Of a DNA stretch of 45,051 nt, positions 16,427 to 23,162 are shown in pieces. Within the stretch, counting starts at the first letter, position 1, and the number at the start of each line of letters is the position of its first letter. The stretch covers positions 1-45,051 of the forward strand of contig DATLQK010000060.1 of assembly GCA_035535195.1 (NCBI GenBank), read 5' to 3'. The notes under the pieces are model-generated. The model had not been told where the DNA came from. It ran no database searches and saw only the letters and a list, made by a program, of their open reading frames with translations. Source of the stretch: JACDAN01 sp035535195 (GTDB lineage Bacteria; Actinomycetota; Thermoleophilia; Gaiellales; Gaiellaceae). The position numbers and the translations under genes were made by a program.

Positions 16427-17158
16427 GTGACGAACGCGAGGTTGCAAGCGCTATTTCCCACTGCGCTCGTCACGGCGCTGCTGCTTCCGTCGGTGCTCGT
16501 GACCGCCATCTATCTCGGTACGGGCCAGCTGTGGCCGGCCGACCCGCCGCCTGCACTGCGCGGCTCGGTCGTCGAGTGGGGCGACCGGTCCTTCACCACT
16601 CGCCGGGGCTTCGAGATGTGGCTCGAGGCAAACGGCGGCGACTATCGCCGGTGGGCGGCGAACCACCCGTATGCCGCGGCCCGCCTCAGTCGCAGCCCGC
16701 GCGTCCGGCGGGCAGTCATCGCCGCCTCGCGCCGTCCCGCCGCGACCACCGCGCGACCGGACGGAGGCCAGGCCCGCGTGACCCTCTTTGCAATCGCCGC
16801 AGGTGCCGTTGCGATCTTCCTCATTGCGGTGGTGCGCCGGCTTCCTCGGCCGTCCTTCCCGGCGCTCGCGATCGGCGGATACGGCGGCAACGTCGCGCGG
16901 CTCGTTCCGTTACCGGCCGTTCCGCGGCTGCGCGGACCCCACGTCCGACGCTTCGTTCCGCGCCCTCGAGCCAGTCCTCCCGCGGAGAACCGCCGCCCGC
17001 GCAGCCTTCCTGTGCGCGACCTGGTCGCGGCGGGCGTTCCGGCTGCTAGAAGGGTGGTCTCTGCCGACCGCGAGTCGGGTTTCGATCTCACGTTCGCGAT
17101 CGTCTCCGTTGCGCTGGGCCTGGTCGTGGGCATCCTGATCCCGATCTTCCTCACCTAG
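16427..17158 (+). CDS. Hypothetical membrane protein with three hydrophobic segments
   Basis: The most natural start is the GTG at 16427 (VTNARLQALFPTALVTALLL); ATG 16403 is an alternative. The resulting about 243 residues have an N-terminal membrane segment, an extracytoplasmic-looking region (RGFEMWLEANGGDYRRWAA), a helix near VTLFAIAAGAVAIFLIAVV, a basic proline/arginine-rich stretch and a C-terminal helix (IVSVALGLVVGILIPIFL). No family is recognised. It is divergent from the large surface protein gene and may be linked to the envelope. Confidence 0.65.
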   Translation: MTNARLQALFPTALVTALLLPSVLVTAIYLGTGQLWPADPPPALRGSVVEWGDRSFTTRRGFEMWLEANGGDYRRWAANHPYAAARLSRSPRVRRAVIAASRRPAATTARPDGGQARVTLFAIAAGAVAIFLIAVVRRLPRPSFPALAIGGYGGNVARLVPLPAVPRLRGPHVRRFVPRPRASPPAENRRPRSLPVRDLVAAGVPAARRVVSADRESGFDLTFAIVSVALGLVVGILIPIFLT

Positions 17159-17203
17159 TCTTCCTTCCTCGGAGGTTCGCGCGGGCGCCTGTGGCACGAT
17201 GGG

Positions 17204-17602
17204 GTGGTCGTGGATGCGAGTCGGATCGCGCCGTTTCTCGACTTCGCCGATCTCCGCGCTGAGGAGCTCGACGAGCTCGCGGCCGCCATGAACGAGGTCG
17301 AGGTCGAGTCCGGTGCCAGAGTCGTCACGCTGGACGACTACGGAACCGCCATCTACTTCGTCGAAGAGGGCCAGGCGGAGGTCCTCGACGGCGGTGGCGA
17401 GACGACGAAGGCTCTCGGCCCCGGCGACACGTTCGGCGAGATCGGCCTCCTCCTGACGGGACAGCGGACGGCCACTGTCGTGGCGCGGACGCCGATGCGG
17501 CTCCTCTCACTCTCGGGTCAGGACTTCGACCGGATCCGAGCACGCGTGCCCGAGGTCGAACGCTCGCTGCGTCGCCTCGGTCTCGAGCGCGCGGGACAGT
17601 AG
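17204..17602 (+). CDS. Stand-alone cyclic-nucleotide-binding-domain protein
   Basis: The GTG at 17204 (or 17210) opens 132 residues that are one cNMP-binding beta-barrel: YFVEEGQAEVL, GPGDTFGEIGLLLTGQRTATVVA (phosphate-binding cassette with the GE-x(n)-R-A/T pattern) and a C-terminal helix. There is no DNA-binding domain, so it is not a CRP regulator by itself. It could sense cAMP/cGMP and act through protein contacts. The cassette is close to canonical (FGEIGLL...RTATV), so ligand binding is plausible. Another such domain is fused to an MFS transporter at 40835-42487. Confidence 0.82.
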   Translation: MVVDASRIAPFLDFADLRAEELDELAAAMNEVEVESGARVVTLDDYGTAIYFVEEGQAEVLDGGGETTKALGPGDTFGEIGLLLTGQRTATVVARTPMRLLSLSGQDFDRIRARVPEVERSLRRLGLERAGQ

Positions 17603-17613
17603 ACGCACCGGAG

Positions 17614-18183
17614 TCAGGTGGCGACAGGACGAAGCGGTTCCGACCCGTCCCAAGCCTCGGCGCCCTCGCGCACCATCTGGAAAAAGTCGCGCAGTCCCTG
17701 GCTGTCGACGTGGATCTCGATGTCATGGCCCAACGAGGCGGACGCGTCGTGGAAGGTGATGTCGAGTTCGCCGAGCTGGGCGCTGAGGTACTCCGGTAGC
17801 CCGCGGTCCTCGAGCTCGCGCCGAAGGTCCTCTACTGATGCCGGCGGTACCGCCCAGGCGACGTGATGAACGCCCGGTCGGGCGCCTGAGAAGCGGCCCT
17901 CGATCCGCTGGGGAACGAGGCGGACTATCTCCATCAGCTCGATCGGGCCGCCGCCGCAGTAGCCGAACGCCGAATGATGGACGAACTCCGCCGGCTCACC
18001 CCTCGAGCTGATGTTTTCGAGCGGGACGTTTTCGACGAGGAAGAACGGCCCGGCTCCGAGCTGCTCCGCCAAGCGCTCAACGGTCGCCTCGATGTTCTCG
18101 ACGACGTAGGCGTAGTGGTGTGCTCCCTCCAGCGACGGTCGAAAAAGTTCCTCCGGCACGCTTCTCTCCTTGGTCTCGTTCAA
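17614..18183 (-). CDS. VOC superfamily protein (methylmalonyl-CoA epimerase-like/Glyoxalase_4)
   Basis: The 189 residues show a VOC core: HHYAYVVENIEATVERLAEQLGAG, PIELMEIVRL and GVHHVAWAVP, ending with a helix region. The HHxxxVVxxIEATV start is typical of the epimerase/Glyoxalase_4 branch, with histidine as metal ligand. The ATG at 18183 is used. The gene is convergent with the cNMP-binding gene (11 bp between stops). Substrate unknown. Confidence 0.78.
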   Translation of the reverse strand: MNETKERSVPEELFRPSLEGAHHYAYVVENIEATVERLAEQLGAGPFFLVENVPLENISSRGEPAEFVHHSAFGYCGGGPIELMEIVRLVPQRIEGRFSGARPGVHHVAWAVPPASVEDLRRELEDRGLPEYLSAQLGELDITFHDASASLGHDIEIHVDSQGLRDFFQMVREGAEAWDGSEPLRPVAT

Positions 18184-18300
18184 GCAGCGGGTTTACCGGA
18201 GACCACAGCAGCTGGTCACAGTTCTCCATGTACACGGTGTCCGGGAGGCGAGCGAAGGGGCCGGGCCGTCGCTCCCGGCCCTTCGCTTAGAAGCGGCCTG

Positions 18301-18801
18301 TTATGGAGATAGCGCGGCGCAGAATCCCGCGATGTTTCCTTGCGCTCCGACATCGGGCTGAAGGAGGAAGTCTGCCCCTGGATGGGCGGCGAAGTCCACG
18401 CGCCCGGCTGTCAGGAAGAAGTTCCCCCCGGGGAGTGGGACGCGCGAAGCGATACCGCTCGCGAAGACGTGCGTGATCTCGCCGGTCTCCGGGTCGAAGA
18501 GCACCCGGAGATTGAAGGTATAGGGAAGACCGACGAGCGTTTTCCCGTTTGCCGTGAAGACGTCCTGCTCGACCTGATGAACTTGGGCCATCGTAATGTT
18601 GCCGTTCCGATCGAAGAAGTCGATCTCCGTGCCGGTGCCTCCGTAGACAACGGTGACCGGAAACGGGCAGACGTCGGTGAGGACAGCCGTAGCGTTGCTG
18701 AAGGTGAAGTCCTCTTTGATCGGTGGGACCGCAGCGGCCGACTGGGCGAAGGCGGCGGCCCCCAGCACGGCTGCGGCAACTATGAGTAGCAACCTGCGCA
18801 T
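18301..18801 (-). CDS. Secreted hypothetical protein (166 aa)
   Basis: The signal peptide (MRRLLLIVAAAVLGAAAFAQSAAA) is followed by a beta-rich mature domain of about 140 residues with two cysteines (DVCPFPV and GFCAAL) that could pair. It resembles in style the secreted protein at 44003-44524: similar length, an early cysteine in DxC(P/D)F and a similar ending (GFCAALSP versus EICGAID). The two may be distant paralogues. A run of purines (AAAGGAGC) precedes the ATG. Function unknown. Confidence 0.72.
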   Translation of the reverse strand: MRRLLLIVAAAVLGAAAFAQSAAAVPPIKEDFTFSNATAVLTDVCPFPVTVVYGGTGTEIDFFDRNGNITMAQVHQVEQDVFTANGKTLVGLPYTFNLRVLFDPETGEITHVFASGIASRVPLPGGNFFLTAGRVDFAAHPGADFLLQPDVGAQGNIAGFCAALSP

Positions 18802-19153
18802 TTCGGGTGCTCCTTTCCTTTTGTGTCGGCTCCGGATCGAATGTCAAGCCGAAGGGCGGTTCCCGGGCACGGGCGCGGGCTACGGTCGAGGAAGTGAACG
18901 CGACGGACGCGAGCGTTTCCGTCCCGCCGGCTACAGGTGAGGCCGCCGTGAGCCGCATGTCGCCTCGTCACTGTCGAACTTTCCGCCTCGGCTGTCAACG
19001 TGTGCGCTTCCCGCATTGCCTCGTCGCCGCGGACGAGAGGGGCGGTCTCGTATCGGGGGAAATACGCCGTCGCCGACGGGAATAACGCGATCTCCCGGGC
19101 GGTACAAGACGGCGGTACGAAGTGACCCGCCACAGCGCCTGATCCGAAAACAG
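18802..19153. other. Intergenic region without convincing gene
   Basis: About 350 bp separate the secreted protein gene from the terminator-like hairpin and tRNA-Trp fragment. A plus-strand frame at 18807-19085 is arginine-rich without motif or ribosome-binding site and is not accepted. On the tRNA-attachment interpretation this is the host DNA that originally lay downstream of tRNA-Trp. Confidence 0.5.
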
Positions 19154-19178
19154 GAAGCCCCCTCGTTTGCAGGGCTTC
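19154..19178 (-). terminator. Hairpin downstream of the displaced tRNA-Trp 3' end
   Basis: GAAGCCC (19154-19160) pairs perfectly with GGGCTTC (19172-19178). On the minus strand the hairpin is followed by CTGTTTT, so it reads as an intrinsic terminator just after the tRNA-Trp 3'-end copy at 19185-19227. It is probably the original tRNA-Trp terminator, left behind when the element inserted. Confidence 0.6.
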
Positions 19179-19180
19179 TA

Positions 19181-19227
19181 CCCAGCAGGGGCGACAGGAC
19201 TCGAACCTGCAACCCCCGGTTTTGGAG
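19181..19227 (-). repeat. Distal attachment-site copy: 47-bp direct repeat with tRNA-Trp 3' half
   Basis: These 47 bp are identical to 27100-27146. They contain the tRNA-Trp 3' half from the discriminator base through the T-arm, variable loop and anticodon loop. Beyond 19227 the sequence leaves the tRNA (GGTCTAGGG instead of ACCGGTGCT), so this is a fragment and not a gene. Duplication of a tRNA 3' end is the standard mark left by tyrosine-recombinase integration into a tRNA gene. Confidence 0.85.
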
Positions 19228-19280
19228 GTCTAGGGATGACGGCCGCTCCGCTCAGCTAGGCGGCTCTCGGCTCGCTTCGG

Positions 19281-19333
19281 TCGGCTCAGGTCGGCTCCGG
19301 TCAGCTCAGATGGGCAGAAGTTCGGGCAGAAGT
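19281..19333 (+). repeat. Short tandem repeats near the left attachment site (arm-site-like)
   Basis: Three 10-bp units (TCGGCTCAGG, TCGGCTCCGG, TCAGCTCAGA) run from 19281 to 19310, followed by GGGCAGAAGT at 19312-19321 and again at 19324-19333. The latter pair, with the same 12-bp period, is found at 27011-27032 at the other end. Clustered short direct repeats beside a core site resemble integrase arm-binding sites. The surrounding 19228-19531 shows no gene. Confidence 0.5.
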
Positions 19334-19531
19334 TGGGCGCCGGCGAACCTTCTGTCGACGCTATGACTTGAACCTCCACGGGGTTCCGACGGTGGTGGCG
19401 CAACCTGGCGAAGCGTGGCGGCTGCAGGTGTTTCGTCAGTTGGCGTGATGCAATTCCGCCCGGTTCCTCCCGGGTTTACGGACTGAGTACGGGCTACGCC
19501 AGTTGGCGGGGCTCAGCGAGCGTTCAGGCGT

Positions 19532-19726
19532 TCAGGAGCGTTGAAGAGCGAGAAGCGGCCATTCGGCAGCCTTCCCAGCCAACTCGCCCCGATTGACCAT
19601 GGCGAACGCCTTGTCGGCGGACACGCATAACAGCTCATGTGCGGAGTGTTCGGCCAGAGCCTCGAGTTCGGACCGTGAGAGTTCGCCGCGCTCATGATTG
19701 GATGCTGTTCTGCGATGGGAATACAT
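19532..19726 (-). CDS. Possible small hypothetical protein (64 aa)
   Basis: From the ATG at 19726 this gives 64 residues with a helical acidic core (LSRSELEALAEHSAHELLCV) followed by SADKAFAMVNRGELAGKAAEW, a composition more protein-like than the surrounding frames. The frame is open to 19954, so the start is uncertain. It lies just inside the left end of the element. No known family is recognised. The opposite-strand frame at 19698-20042 is an alternative but looks less protein-like. Confidence 0.42.
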   Translation of the reverse strand: MYSHRRTASNHERGELSRSELEALAEHSAHELLCVSADKAFAMVNRGELAGKAAEWPLLALQRS

Positions 19727-20038
19727 CTCTGACGCGCCCCGCGATAGGAAACGGGTCATCTCCTCGATCGTCACCCACCCGGACGGAGCATGTTCGCGGT
19801 TTAAGTCGAGTGATCCGCCTCCAAGGGCTGGGGTGCATGCGATCTGGACGTGGTGGCGACACCACCTGATCCACGATCTCGGCGTCGCCCCACTTACACA
19901 GGAATGGCCGAGCGTCCTGGCGGACTCAGAGCCGGAGTTCTTCTTCACGAGCAAGCGCTACAAGCGTAGTCGGCGGCCGGCAGCGAACCGAACGCATTTC
20001 CCGCTAGTAGCGCCACCGGCCCGTTCGAAGACGCGCAG

Positions 20039-20058
20039 CTAGGCGGCTCGTCGCCTAG
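20039..20058. repeat. Perfect 7-bp inverted repeat
   Basis: CTAGGCG (20039-20045) and CGCCTAG (20052-20058) flank a 6-bp loop. It lies in the gap between the small left-end gene and the lipoprotein gene. It has no T-tract, so it may be a protein site or weak hairpin. Related CTAGGCGG or GCCTAGTCG strings occur at 19256 and 22286. Nothing else is recognised in 19955-20197. Confidence 0.4.
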
Positions 20059-20197
20059 TCGCCCTTGGGCCGTGTCCCTGCGGGCGGGTGACCCTGGTCG
20101 GCCGAGTCTCTCAAAAATCCGCATCTGGTCGCTAGCGGCGGCCTAGCTTTTCGATCGCGCGAAATGTCTTCTAGTCCGGGAACGGCTTGGTTGAGGA

Positions 20198-20231
20198 GTT
20201 TCCGGACTCTTTGTACCGCCCGTTTGTACCG
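20198..20231 (-). repeat. Left copy of inverted flanking repeat
   Basis: On the minus strand this reads CGGTACAAACGGGCGG then TACAAAGAGTCCGGAAAC, closely matching the plus strand at 26828-26861 with a few substitutions and single-base gaps. Each copy lies just downstream of one lipoprotein paralogue, so the inverted duplication extends beyond the coding regions. Within this copy TTTGTACCGC is itself repeated at a 13-bp period. Confidence 0.6.
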
Positions 20232-20238
20232 CTTGGCG

Positions 20239-21021
20239 CTATCGGACGGTCAGAACCCACGCGTTGGCGGAAATCCCGGCATCTTCGCTTCGAACTGCAG
20301 CCACCATCACATGGTGGCCAGGGAGGAGCCGCGCAGCTCCGATCCAGCGAACAGTCTCCAAGTCGGGGTTGGCTCCTCTGCCCGTCGGGCACGAGCAGCC
20401 TTCGTGTGGGGGAGAGATGTCCAGGCAGGGGCAGGTCAAGCGCCCGTCGACGTGCCGACTGTCGATCCAGAGTTCTGCGTCCGGGTAGACCGAGCCGGGC
20501 GTGTAGGCCGAGGCGAGGAAGGATATGACCGTGCGTCCGCCTGCCAGAACAGTTGCCGGATCGGGGCGTTCAAGGACGATCCTCGGGGCAAGACCGGGGA
20601 CATAGCTCTCTTCAGAGATCTTCCACTGGGTCTTTCCTCGAGTCACCATCACCGCATAGGCGGCAGGTGATTCACCGGAGACGACTCCAATCACGACGCC
20701 AGGGCCCCTGCCGGTCGCGCCGTAGTGAAGGTCCCCGTTCAGCCCGCGCATCTCCGCTCGGACATGCCGAACGAACTTGGACTCTATGTACGCCTCATCT
20801 GGTCCGGAGCATCTGCTTTGCGGCTGGAGCAGCCGGCACATCATCTGGTCGTCGCCCTTGCGCACAGCATTCACCCATGACTCAAGAGCCTTGCGCGGCG
20901 TAGCTGCGTACTCGGGCGCCCTGTTCTCATCGCCCGCTTGACCTGAGCCGCCGCAGCCGAAGATCGCAGCTGCGAGCAAGAGGATCAGGGCAGGAGTCCC
21001 GATGCAACCGCTGAAGCGCAT
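20239..21021 (-). CDS. Lipoprotein, left paralogue with cysteine-rich insert
   Basis: The ATG at 21021 gives 260 residues. A lipoprotein signal (ALILLLAAAIFGCGGSG) is followed by an NTF2/SnoaL-like helix (PRKALESWVNAVRKGDDQMM), HVRAEMRGLNGDLHYGA and VVSGESPAAYAV. The C-terminal half has AELWIDSRHVDGRL and RWIGAARLLPGHHVM. It is about 60% identical by eye to the lipoprotein at 26025-26756 in opposite orientation. Unlike that copy it carries a loop with four cysteines (CPCLD and CSCPTG), a possible metal or disulfide site. It is predicted to be anchored outside the membrane. Function unknown. Confidence 0.8.
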   Translation of the reverse strand: MRFSGCIGTPALILLLAAAIFGCGGSGQAGDENRAPEYAATPRKALESWVNAVRKGDDQMMCRLLQPQSRCSGPDEAYIESKFVRHVRAEMRGLNGDLHYGATGRGPGVVIGVVSGESPAAYAVMVTRGKTQWKISEESYVPGLAPRIVLERPDPATVLAGGRTVISFLASAYTPGSVYPDAELWIDSRHVDGRLTCPCLDISPPHEGCSCPTGRGANPDLETVRWIGAARLLPGHHVMVAAVRSEDAGISANAWVLTVR

Positions 21022-21113
21022 GTCGCTATCGATCCTCCCACTGTTCGGCGGGGGCGGCGGCGTGCATTGCAGAACCCGGCTTCCTCGAAGACGCCCGGGA
21101 CAACCGCGAAGAG

Positions 21114-21311
21114 CTAGTTCAGCGAGGGTTCCACGACGGGAACGTCGATCAGCGGAAACTCCGCCACGCGCACAAAGCCCGCCCATGTCGGCTCATCGCG
21201 GAGCAGACGACGCAAGGCCTCTTCTGCCGCGGCTCGCTCGCCGTAAAGCTCGATCAGACCATGGGCGCGGTCTCCGGCCAGGCGATCGTCGACGAGCCCA
21301 TAAAGGTTCAT
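21114..21311 (-). CDS. Small protein with DEPTWAGF motif (65 aa), intact copy
   Basis: These 65 residues begin MNLYGLVDDRLAGDRAHGL, with a helix (RAAAEEALRRLLRDEP) and end VPVVEPSLN. Small actinobacterial proteins with an aaEEAL-x(5)-DEPxW pattern are common near mobile DNA, but no function is established to my knowledge. A frameshifted relative lies at 25374-25575 in opposite orientation. This copy is upstream of the left lipoprotein gene (92-bp gap) and likely shares its transcript. Confidence 0.72.
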   Translation of the reverse strand: MNLYGLVDDRLAGDRAHGLIELYGERAAAEEALRRLLRDEPTWAGFVRVAEFPLIDVPVVEPSLN

Positions 21312-21380
21312 GCGAGCGTGGTCATCTCACGACTGGGCCAACGCGCGACGTACTACAGCCATGTGCGCAATCATGGAGCG

Positions 21381-22187
21381 GTGCCTGAAGAAACAGGCGC
21401 CGAGGAGACCGCCACCAGCAAAGCGATAACGGCGCTCAGCGACGTGCTGAAGCTCGTTATCTCAGCGGTCGCCATTGTCTACGTCGCGGGTGGCGCGGTC
21501 ATGTGGGTGCGACTGCACCACAAGGACGTGCCCAGCGACCCGGTTGTGAGCGTGCTGCCCCGGGAGTTCCTGATCTCGATCGGCTTGAGAACGATCGTCG
21601 CGCCGGCGCTCTTGTTCGCGACTGCAGGCCTTGTGCTTGCGTTGCTCTGGAAGGAGTTTCGTGGCGAGCGTCAGTTCCGCCGGCTCGTGCTTGTAGGCCT
21701 CGTCGTCGCCCTGGCCGTCGTGGGACGTCTGAGCTTCATCTATATCCAACAACGAAACTGGTGGGTTGCTGGCCTTCTCGTCGGCCTGGTCGTCACTCTC
21801 GCGGTCGGATACCTGCTGTTCCGCTACGTCGATACCTCACGCACTACGGTGGTCGTCATCGTCGTGGTCATCGCCGCCGGATTAGGTGGCATCGTCGGAC
21901 GCGTCCTGGTCGAGTGGAGGGATGACACTTCGGCGCCGACCACGGTCTGCCTCAAGGATTCGAGCACGCCAATCCACGGTGACTACATCGGGGAAACCGA
22001 CAAGACCATTTATCTGGCTGAGCCGGTCAGGAAGGCGATCGCGTCGATCCCGAAAGACCGTGCGGCCGAGATACACGTTGCCGAACGGGGCGCCGGGCAT
22101 CCAGATTGTCAGCTGACGTACCCGCTTCCTCAGCCTCCCGCAGCGCCGCCCCCAGCCCCACCGCCGCCCGCAGCACCGGGCGGATAG
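21381..22187 (+). CDS. Multi-helix membrane protein with C-terminal extracytoplasmic-like domain and Pro tail
   Basis: There are about five membrane segments (LKLVISAVAIVYVAGGAV, APALLFATAGLVLALLW, LVLVGLVVALAVVG, WVAGLLVGLVVTLAVGYLL, VVVIVVVIAAGLGGIVG). A soluble C-terminal domain (TTVCLKDSSTPIHGDYIGE; AVRKAIASIP-like) and an APPPAPPPPAAP tail follow. The soluble part may bind or sense something outside the cell. The start is uncertain: GTG 21381, 21363 or 21318 are all in frame and none has a good ribosome-binding site; an ATG at 21261 would overlap the divergent 65-residue gene. No family recognised. Confidence 0.68.
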   Translation: MPEETGAEETATSKAITALSDVLKLVISAVAIVYVAGGAVMWVRLHHKDVPSDPVVSVLPREFLISIGLRTIVAPALLFATAGLVLALLWKEFRGERQFRRLVLVGLVVALAVVGRLSFIYIQQRNWWVAGLLVGLVVTLAVGYLLFRYVDTSRTTVVVIVVVIAAGLGGIVGRVLVEWRDDTSAPTTVCLKDSSTPIHGDYIGETDKTIYLAEPVRKAIASIPKDRAAEIHVAERGAGHPDCQLTYPLPQPPAAPPPAPPPPAAPGG

Positions 22188-22245
22188 CTCTGCAACGGTC
22201 GATACGATCGAGTACGGGCGGGACGGCGTATAGCCGACGAGGAAT

Positions 22246-22275
22246 TGGTAGCTCCCCCGAGGACTCGAACCTCGG
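22246..22275 (-). other. tRNA 3'-end-like fragment
   Basis: On the minus strand a T-arm-like hairpin (CGAGG, loop TTCGAGT, CCTCG) is followed by GGGGAGCTACCA, which looks like the 3' acceptor strand plus CCA end of a tRNA. No D-arm, anticodon arm or 5' acceptor strand lies upstream, so it is not a gene. The spacing to CCA is one base longer than ideal. It could be the scar of a second tRNA-targeted integration. The tRNA identity cannot be told. Confidence 0.42.
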
Positions 22276-22423
22276 CAAGGCCGCCCGCCTAGTCGCCGAG
22301 GTGTTTGGCTGTTCGGTCGAGGAGGCACACAGGGTGCTTGTCCTGGGGATCAACGCTCGCATCGCCGAGCAGAACCTGCGACGGGAGCAGGAGCAAGCTT
22401 CCTCCGGATCCGAGGCGCGGTAA
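22276..22423 (+). pseudogene. Remnant of a small helical protein gene lacking a credible start
   Basis: The frame reads LGKAARLVAEVFGCSVEEA then RVLVLGINARIAEQNLRREQ, a convincing helical protein. Upstream in frame it runs straight into the tRNA-like fragment and has no start with a ribosome-binding site; only an internal GTG at 22301 would give 40 residues. A gene truncated at its 5' end by recombination at the tRNA-like site is the best reading. The leader repeat for the 55-residue gene begins 4 bp after its stop. Confidence 0.4.
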
Positions 22424-22426
22424 GCT

Positions 22427-22473
22427 GCGGCCAGCCGTCCGGTCCCGCCGAGAGGAGGCAGGAACCGGATGGC
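22427..22473 (+). repeat. 47-bp inverted repeat, left copy (leader with ribosome-binding site and start codon)
   Basis: This 47-bp leader contains GAGAGGAGGCAGGAACC and the ATG of the following 55-residue gene. It matches the minus strand at 24639-24685 at 46 of 47 positions. The copies face each other across about 2.2 kb, while the coding sequences after the ATG differ completely. Such near-identity in an otherwise diverged element suggests recent duplication, gene conversion or functional constraint. Confidence 0.75.
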
Positions 22474-22636
22474 GTTTCTCTACAGGCTCGAGGACGAGGC
22501 CGGTAAGCCGGTCGCGCCGCACACGTTCAAGACGGCGGTGCCGAACTGGAAGGCTGGCGACACGATCCCGCTACCCCACCGTGCGCTCTGCGTGGTCGCA
22601 GTCGGGACAACGATGCGGATCAGGCGCCGACGCTAA
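22469..22636 (+). CDS. Small hypothetical protein (55 aa) with strong ribosome-binding site
   Basis: The ATG at 22469 follows a strong GAGGAGGCAGGAACC ribosome-binding site. The product (MAFLYRLEDEAGKPVAPHTF...) has a beta-rich look (TIPLPHRALCVVAVGT) and ends in IRRRR. It resembles small single-domain proteins seen in actinobacterial genomic islands, but no function is known. Translation signal quality makes it likely real. Confidence 0.65.
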   Translation: MAFLYRLEDEAGKPVAPHTFKTAVPNWKAGDTIPLPHRALCVVAVGTTMRIRRRR

Positions 22637-22691
22637 TCGTGGAGGAGCGGGGCTAGGGCCCGAGCTGGAAGTTCGCCGTCGAAGGCGCTTC

Positions 22692-23072
22692 CTAGGAAAC
22701 GAAAGCCTTCCGAACAGATGCAGCTGTCCATCTGTTCGTGCCGTGAATCGTTGGAACCTTCGTTGCGTTCAGCTTCTCCGCGATCTCCTCCAGCGACATC
22801 CGCTTCCCGAGCATCGCATTGATCCTCACCCGCCACAGGTAGTCCCGTTGGTTGCAGACCCGATGCGCGAGCCGGACGTTGTCCGGGGTGAGGTGACCTC
22901 CGTGCATCTTGAGCCTCGGATAGTGGTCGGCCGTCGGCATCCAATCGGCACCCGGTGATATCGGCTCAAAGTGCCTACGACCCCGGAAGCAGTAGCACTG
23001 GGGCATCTCGCAACGCACGTCGATGATCTGGCCATCCCGGGCAAGTTGCCGAAGGATTCCGCGAACTCCCAT
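22692..23072 (-). CDS. HNH nuclease-like protein with recombinase-type C-terminal helix-turn-helix
   Basis: The 126 residues show zinc-ligand-like cysteines (RCEMPQCYC, C21/C26/C28), then ADHYPRLKMHGGHLTPDN with the D49-H50 pair and N65, and HRVCNQRDY (C73, N74), the HNH/His-Me finger pattern. The C-terminal part (MSLEEIAEKLNATKVPT...WTAASVRKAF) resembles the small DNA-binding module of large serine recombinases (IA-x2-LN-x3-VPT-x(n)-W-x(2)-SV). It may cut or bind element DNA. It is the only candidate DNA-processing protein in the element and lies near its centre. Confidence 0.75.
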   Translation of the reverse strand: MGVRGILRQLARDGQIIDVRCEMPQCYCFRGRRHFEPISPGADWMPTADHYPRLKMHGGHLTPDNVRLAHRVCNQRDYLWRVRINAMLGKRMSLEEIAEKLNATKVPTIHGTNRWTAASVRKAFVS

Positions 23073-23162
23073 CGCCGTCAGAGACGACGACGCCGATTAG
23101 GCGCCGCGGCTAGTTGCTGGGGCCGTGGCCGAATGAGCGTCAAGCCTCTCGGCCGGCGCACG

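Noticed and set aside
19016..19366. Open frame containing the string GDRTRTCNP
   Set aside because: This string is the translation of the tRNA-Trp 3' end; such frames are well-known artefacts. The same string in the frame at 26769-27167 is rejected for the same reason.
19698..20042. Plus-strand frame of 114 codons near the left end of the element
   Set aside because: No start signal or family features; it overlaps a somewhat more protein-like minus-strand frame. It remains a weak alternative and is not listed as a gene.
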